DNA of 64,000 nt from an uncultured Lentisphaeria bacterium (lineage in GTDB: Bacteria; Verrucomicrobiota; Lentisphaeria; Victivallales; Victivallaceae), in NCBI GenBank assembly GCA_949298075.1, contig CASFVA010000007.1, positions 28,281-92,280 of the forward strand. The letters run 5' to 3'. How positions within the stretch are numbered: position 1 is the stretch's first letter; the number at the start of each line of letters is the position of its first letter. Positions 59,942-64,000 of this stretch are shown in pieces. A program made the position numbers and the translations under genes. The notes under the pieces are model-generated. The model was not told the DNA's origin. It saw only the letters and a program-made list of their open reading frames with translations, and searched no databases.

Positions 59942-60703
59942 TCAGAATTTTTCGGCGTCATGCCAGGAGTAATTGGCTTTGGAGGCGGCAATGCTGCCTG
60001 ACTCCTTGACACTGAGTTCGGGCTCCCGGAGGGACTCGACGTGCAGGTCGGCGAACACGACATTGCCGGCTCCGTTGTGCCGGAGGCTGATGGCGTCGCT
60101 GCGGGTGAGGTTCAACGGACGGGTGTCGGCCACTCCCACGGACGAAAGCGACTGGCACCACTCCTGACCGGTGCCGTATTCGACGTCGGCGCCCAGAATC
60201 TTAAGCGCCGCCTTGTTGGCGTTGGCGAAACGCTGAATCCGCAACAGGTTTTTCAGCTGGGTGGTCGAGCTGGGGCAGAAGTAGTAGCTCAGTGCATACG
60301 AGGCGTTCATGTAGCCGCTGTCATTGGCCGGGGCAGTCTCAGTGCCGTCCCGCCGTCCGGCTCCGCAGACCGCGATGGCGCAGACATCGCCTTTGCGGGC
60401 TTCGGAGTTGCTGCCGGCGGAAATGCGGTTAAGATACGGCACCAGCGTCTGATTCATGATGTTCTGGGGAGCGGGACCGAACACCAGTTCCCGGGATCCG
60501 GAAGTGTTGGCATACACGCCCCAGCCGTCGTTATCCTCACTGTAGTAATTGAACGCCTGTCCAATTTGTTTGAGGTTGGAAATACATTTTGCCTGCTGAC
60601 CCCGGCTCCGCGCTGAACTGAGTGCGGGCAGCAATATTCCCGCCAGAATGGCGATGATCGCAATAACCACCAGCAACTCGATCAATGTGAACTTCTTGGT
60701 CAT
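59942..60703 (-). CDS. Prepilin-type (DUF1559-like) pseudopilin
   Basis: This is a 253-residue pseudopilin-like protein. The leader MTKK is followed by [20 protein letters not shown], so Lys rather than Gly precedes the cleavage site; the Glu at mature position 5 is kept. The soluble end is [20 protein letters not shown], which matches the DUF1559-type HxG...DGH motif except that Leu replaces the Gly. GGAGAAAAAGC precedes ATG 60703. It heads the minus-strand set pseudopilin, beta-helix protein, DUF1961 protein. Confidence 0.9.
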   Translation of the reverse strand: MTKKFTLIELLVVIAIIAILAGILLPALSSARSRGQQAKCISNLKQIGQAFNYYSEDNDGWGVYANTSGSRELVFGPAPQNIMNQTLVPYLNRISAGSNSEARKGDVCAIAVCGAGRRDGTETAPANDSGYMNASYALSYYFCPSSTTQLKNLLRIQRFANANKAALKILGADVEYGTGQEWCQSLSSVGVADTRPLNLTRSDAISLRHNGAGNVVFADLHVESLREPELSVKESGSIAASKANYSWHDAEKF

Positions 60704-60822
60704 AATGCTTTTTCTCCTGTACTATTGACTTGGATTCGGCTGAGATCACAATTGGTTAACTTGATTATCCCATGGTTAGTGATGCGAATTGATTGATGTC
60801 CTCCGTTGGTTGATTTGCAACT

Positions 60823-61875
60823 TCAGGAACAGTGGACCAAGCCATGCAGTTCGCGGCCGGCGGAGACGGCTTTTTCCGCCTCGGTCCGGGGCAGGTTGAG
60901 CAGACGGATTCCGCGGTCGACAGTGTTGAAGTAAATTTTTTCCATGTCGTTGTATTCCGGCTGGGAGAGCTGGATTCCGGTTATGCCGTCGCAGGCGGTC
61001 AGCTGGTCGATGTAGTGATCGCCGCGGCCGCAGAAGTGAACGACTCCGCCGCCGCAGCGCTTCAGAATCCGCTGATCGTAGGGCAGAATGAATTCGCTGT
61101 ACATGTCCGGTGAGAAATTCATGGCCGAGTCATCCCGGAGACAGATGACCCCCCGGTGCTTCCAGTTCCAGTGGCTGTGCAGCTCGCCAGGTGGAGTGGG
61201 AAAGGCTTTTTCCCAGCGTTCCAGTACCAGGCAGTAGGTTTCGGTAATCAGGTCAAGCAGTGCTTTCACCAGATCAGGCTCATCATAAACCGCCATGAAA
61301 ATTTCGCTGCCGTAAAGCAGTTCGGCGACGTCAGCCGGGCCCTGCAGGTCAGGGTGGTAAATGGCCACATAGCGCTGCAGTAGCGGATAATTCCGCAGCG
61401 TTTCCCGGTAGTATTCCGCCGTTTCAAAGACCTGAGGCAGCCAGCCCCGGTTCAGATCCGGCACCCCGGCATCCAGCAGTCGCCGGATGGCCGTCGGGGC
61501 GTCTTCGAATGGCCGGGCGCCGGGGAGGGTGTCCTGTTCGTCATCGAGAAAAAAGGTTTCGGTCCCGAACAGTGAAGGCAGGATTCCGGTGCCGTAATTG
61601 CTGCGGATGTTCAGGACCTGGCCGTTGCCGTCGGCGATGATTTGTGAGTTTTGCGCCATTTCCCGCAGCAGCATGAGTTCGGGAGATTTAAAGGCATGGT
61701 TGATCAGTATCCGCGGCCATTCCACCCGGGGGGGCGCCGTCCGGATCCGGGCAGGATGAAAATATCCGGAAGGCTCCGGATCATCCCAGAATTTCCGCCA
61801 CAGAGCTTCCAGTTCCTCTTCGACACTTTCGTCAATGCGGCTGTTCAAATCATCTAAAAAACGCTCTACCATCAC
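60823..61875 (-). CDS. Uroporphyrinogen-decarboxylase-like protein
   Basis: This is a 350-residue protein distantly related to the URO-D/methyltransferase fold. The late VVHFCGRGDHYIDQ has the HxCG arrangement that in MtaA-type members binds zinc, and the last Cys may be that in the C-terminal VHCS. EIFMAVYDEPDLVKALLDLI is typical of the family. It is clearly different from the family member at 24593. No corrinoid protein is near. It is divergent from an AraC gene and has a consensus promoter. Reaction unknown. Confidence 0.75.
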   Translation of the reverse strand: MMVERFLDDLNSRIDESVEEELEALWRKFWDDPEPSGYFHPARIRTAPPRVEWPRILINHAFKSPELMLLREMAQNSQIIADGNGQVLNIRSNYGTGILPSLFGTETFFLDDEQDTLPGARPFEDAPTAIRRLLDAGVPDLNRGWLPQVFETAEYYRETLRNYPLLQRYVAIYHPDLQGPADVAELLYGSEIFMAVYDEPDLVKALLDLITETYCLVLERWEKAFPTPPGELHSHWNWKHRGVICLRDDSAMNFSPDMYSEFILPYDQRILKRCGGGVVHFCGRGDHYIDQLTACDGITGIQLSQPEYNDMEKIYFNTVDRGIRLLNLPRTEAEKAVSAGRELHGLVHCS

Positions 61876-61896
61876 TGTAAACCTGGCATTTGTTTG

Positions 61897-61936
61897 GCTT
61901 TGGGTATATTATATTAGTGGTTGCTTTGGGTGTCAA
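61897..61936 (-). promoter_or_regulatory. Promoter of the URO-D-like gene with a GCTTTGGGT direct repeat
   Basis: On the minus strand TTGACA (61936-61931), 17 bases and TATAAT (61913-61908) are a perfect consensus. GCTTTGGGT occurs at 61897-61905 and 61923-61931 on the plus strand, 26 bases apart, flanking the -10. This is a plausible binding site for the divergent AraC protein. Confidence 0.65.
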
Positions 61937-61946
61937 TTGAATAATT

Positions 61947-62798
61947 GTGATAAAAAATGGGACTTTAGTGACGGTGAACAGTCGTTCCTGGTATGGTTAT
62001 TGGCGACATGGCAAGCATCCTTCCGCGCTGATTCCGATCAGCGCCAGATCAGTGGGAGGGGCCTGCTGCCGGCCGGGATGGAAACATCCGATCGGAAATT
62101 TGGAATGGTTCAATTTTTACTGGATGATATCCGGGACGATGCGATTGCTGGTTGACGACCAGCTCTTTGAACTCGGCAGCCAGGAGGTGCTGGTGCTGGA
62201 ACCGGGCCGGATACTGGAAGGGACTCCGGCCATTGCCGACGGCGAATATCGCTGGATGACTCTGGATGGAGAATTGGCCGGGCAGGTTATTGCCAGTTTA
62301 GGCCTCACTCCGCGTTTTCGTCTGCGCAGCGGAAAATGTCCGCAGGAGTTGTTTGACCAGCTTGAACTGGCGGTCCAGGAGGTGATGCCGGGGTCGGAAT
62401 ATCGGGCAGGTGTGCTGGCCTACGAGATCCTTGTACTGGCTTCAGCGGGCGTTGCCGGTTGCGGAGAGCGGGGGCGGCAGACGGTGGAACTGGACCAGGC
62501 GTTGCGGTATATTGAACAGAATTACACGTCGCCGGCTTTGAGCGTCAAATCAGTGTCGTCCGAGTTCGGAATCAACCGTTCGCGGTTTACCCGGCTGTTT
62601 GCGGAGGCGTTCGGAATTTCCCCCTCGTCTTACATTGGAAATCTGCGTTTCCGCCGCGCCTTGCTGATGCTGCGTGAAACGGCGCTTCCGATTGCCGACG
62701 TGGCGCGCAGCTGCGGTTTTGACGATCCCGGCTACTTCACACGGATGTTCCGGCGCCGGATGGGTTTTGCTCCGGGCAAATTCCGCAAAATCATGTGA
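61947..62798 (+). CDS. AraC-family transcriptional regulator
   Basis: This is an AraC-type regulator of up to 283 residues. The N-terminal cupin-like part contains LEWFNFYWMISGTMRLLVDD, and the paired helix-turn-helix motifs are ALSVKSVSSEFGINRSRFTR and LPIADVARSCGFDDPGYFTR, ending FAPGKFRKIM. The start is uncertain: the GTG at 61947 has no ribosome site and lies close to the divergent promoter, and a GTG a few codons later is possible. It probably controls the URO-D-like gene and perhaps the adjacent pseudopilin operon. Confidence 0.9.
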   Translation: MIKNGTLVTVNSRSWYGYWRHGKHPSALIPISARSVGGACCRPGWKHPIGNLEWFNFYWMISGTMRLLVDDQLFELGSQEVLVLEPGRILEGTPAIADGEYRWMTLDGELAGQVIASLGLTPRFRLRSGKCPQELFDQLELAVQEVMPGSEYRAGVLAYEILVLASAGVAGCGERGRQTVELDQALRYIEQNYTSPALSVKSVSSEFGINRSRFTRLFAEAFGISPSSYIGNLRFRRALLMLRETALPIADVARSCGFDDPGYFTRMFRRRMGFAPGKFRKIM

Positions 62799-62858
62799 AA
62801 CGCCGCCGCCGGAATCCAGCAACTCCGGCCCGTACGGCGACGTTGCGACCAGGTAAAA

Positions 62859-64000
62859 TCAGTTTGCCGTTTGCGGCGCCGGTGGAAGCCGGTCGTGCGG
62901 ATTGCCGCCGCAACGGAGAAATTCAGCGTATTCCACTTCGGCCGGCAGTTTTCCGGTGGTTGCGGCGACGGCGGCGGCGATACCGGCCGCTTCTCCGGTC
63001 GGTATTGCATTGCCCAGCACCCGGTAGGAGGCGTGGGCGTAAAAATCTCCGCCGATGCACCGGCCGCCCAGCAGCAGGTTGTCTTTATCTCTGGCCAGGA
63101 GTGAACGCAATGGAATGTCATACGGTTTGCTGACGATGCCGCCGTTGCCGTACCCGCCGGGCGCATCACCTTCCGCCCGGTGGATGTCCACCGGGAAGCG
63201 GACCGTACACACGGCGTCCGGCTGGGTGCGTCCGGCCTCCAGATCGTCCCGGCTCAGATTGTAAAGGGCCGCAATCCGGCGGCCTTCGCGCAGTCCGAGC
63301 GCGGAGGCCGTGATATGGAACAGGCTGTTCATTGCGGGCACGGAAGAGCGCAGCGCCCTGATCTGATTGAAAATTTCCGTCCGGGCGTGAATCAGCGCGG
63401 ATGAAATCGCGTCGGCATCGTCGGGGCGGAGATTGTATTCGTGATTGGACATCAGCAGATAACCCAGCCGGTTCAGCCGGAACAGCGTCGGCATGCGGTA
63501 GCTGGGGGATTGGCCGAGTCGTTCGAGGGTTTCCCGGAGATGCTTTTTGCCGGATTCGCTCTTGTCGCGGCAGTAGTCGGAAATCTGTTCAGCCTCCGCA
63601 CCGTAGCATAATGCGCACAGGCTGGCGGCCTGGGGTACATGGTCTTCCGGATCGCCGCAGTCGCCGGCGCATCCGGCCAGCGTCGCCAACGTGCCGTTCC
63701 CGGTGCAGTCGATGAACATTCTGCCGGTGAAGGCCTCCCGGCCGGCGGGAGATTCCGTCACGGCCGCGGTCAGCCGGCGTCCATCGGCCAGCACTGCGGT
63801 CACTGCGGTGTTGAAACGCACCCGGACCCCGGCGTTGATCAGCGCGGTGTCCATAAAGTGTTTGACATATTCCGGATCAAAGGTGTTCCGGTCGCCCTCC
63901 GCCCGTTCATGCTCAAGCCAGCCCAGCATTTCCCTCAGGAATCCCCGCTTGCCGGCGGTGTCGATGACATTGGGCATCAGTCCCGAGGTCATGATTCCCC
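62859..64000 (-). CDS. FAD-dependent oxidoreductase, C-terminal 380 residues (runs off right edge)
   Basis: This is a partial FAD_oxidored-type flavoprotein whose N-terminal FAD-binding part lies beyond the window. The visible part has the second FAD contact FTGRMFIDCTGNGTLATLAG and the late signature KDNLLLGGRCIGGDFYAHAS, with GNAIPTGEAAGIAAAVAATT. A Met at 63992 is not taken as the start because the family needs about 90 more residues upstream. It is related to the gene at 45948 but is not a close copy. It is convergent with the AraC gene. Confidence 0.85.
   Translation of the reverse strand, partial: GIMTSGLMPNVIDTAGKRGFLREMLGWLEHERAEGDRNTFDPEYVKHFMDTALINAGVRVRFNTAVTAVLADGRRLTAAVTESPAGREAFTGRMFIDCTGNGTLATLAGCAGDCGDPEDHVPQAASLCALCYGAEAEQISDYCRDKSESGKKHLRETLERLGQSPSYRMPTLFRLNRLGYLLMSNHEYNLRPDDADAISSALIHARTEIFNQIRALRSSVPAMNSLFHITASALGLREGRRIAALYNLSRDDLEAGRTQPDAVCTVRFPVDIHRAEGDAPGGYGNGGIVSKPYDIPLRSLLARDKDNLLLGGRCIGGDFYAHASYRVLGNAIPTGEAAGIAAAVAATTGKLPAEVEYAEFLRCGGNPHDRLPPAPQTAN

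Noticed and set aside
58711..60009. 432-residue plus-strand frame opposite the beta-helix gene
   Set aside because: The minus strand carries a signal peptide, LamG-like and beta-helix features; the plus frame has none.
1..64000. CRISPR arrays, insertion sequences, prophage or integrase genes
   Set aside because: I saw no regular direct-repeat arrays, no transposase or integrase motifs and no terminal inverted repeats. The tRNA-Gln has no adjacent integrase or duplicated 3' end that I could find.

Overview
The window reads as a chromosomal segment of a Victivallis-like member of the Lentisphaerota (gut, mucosal or detrital polysaccharide degraders). I infer this from family content and did not place it by alignment. 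The signs are three short prepilin-type proteins (FTLIELL leader, DUF1559-like), many unlinked glycosidases each with its own AraC, LacI, ROK or GntR regulator, secreted DUF4091/DUF1961/beta-helix proteins, two IlvD/Edd dehydratases and two uroporphyrinogen-decarboxylase-like proteins. GC is high, so most long antisense reading frames are shadows. Coding density is high. There is one tRNA, no rRNA, no CRISPR array and no recognisable insertion sequence or phage.

Left part (1-16.6 kb). A partial L-fucose isomerase gene follows an AraC regulator that is divergent from a GH2 glycosidase. Next come a frameshifted SGNH hydrolase, tRNA-Gln(CUG), an XRE-type regulator and a LacI/GH20-like pair. A lower-GC three-gene operon then encodes a sugar isomerase, a class II aldolase and an FGGY kinase, behind a strong promoter carrying two LacI-type palindromes. 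A melibiase-like glycosidase closes this part.

Middle part (16.6-38 kb). A minus-strand operon encodes an SDR dehydrogenase, a DUF5696-like glycosidase, an IlvD/Edd dehydratase and an FAD oxidoreductase behind a ROK regulator. A second minus-strand group encodes a double-SIS MurQ-like protein, a URO-D/MtaA-like protein and a GH29 fucosidase. A third encodes DUF1116 and an aldose 1-epimerase. Then come a secreted DUF4091 protein with a GntR-LacI hybrid regulator, and a divergent pseudopilin, Gfo/Idh/MocA and sialidase-like operon.

Right part (38-64 kb). A GPH-type sugar symporter gene is followed by an autoregulated LacI-pseudopilin-secreted enzyme operon with a clear terminator, an MBL-fold hydrolase, FAD oxidoreductases, a Gdx/SugE exporter and an AraC/sialidase pair. 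A GntR, IlvD (frameshifted), DapA-like, SDR gene set follows. Last are a structured non-coding stretch, a pseudopilin, beta-helix, DUF1961 operon and a URO-D-like/AraC pair.

How it fits together: secreted enzymes and cytoplasmic glycosidases release sugars, the symporter imports them, and two routes consume them. One is phosphorylative (isomerase, kinase, aldolase). The other is oxidative and non-phosphorylative (SDR, lactone opening, IlvD, DapA-like aldolase). The most notable signal is a shared operator, TTATATCA-N4-TGATATAA. It sits at the same kind of TTGAnT-16-TATATT promoter in front of the SDR/IlvD operon, the DUF1116/epimerase operon and, imperfectly, the MBL hydrolase. It ties scattered genes into one candidate oxidative sugar pathway. 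A second recurrent theme is one pseudopilin gene placed directly before each of three enzyme operons.
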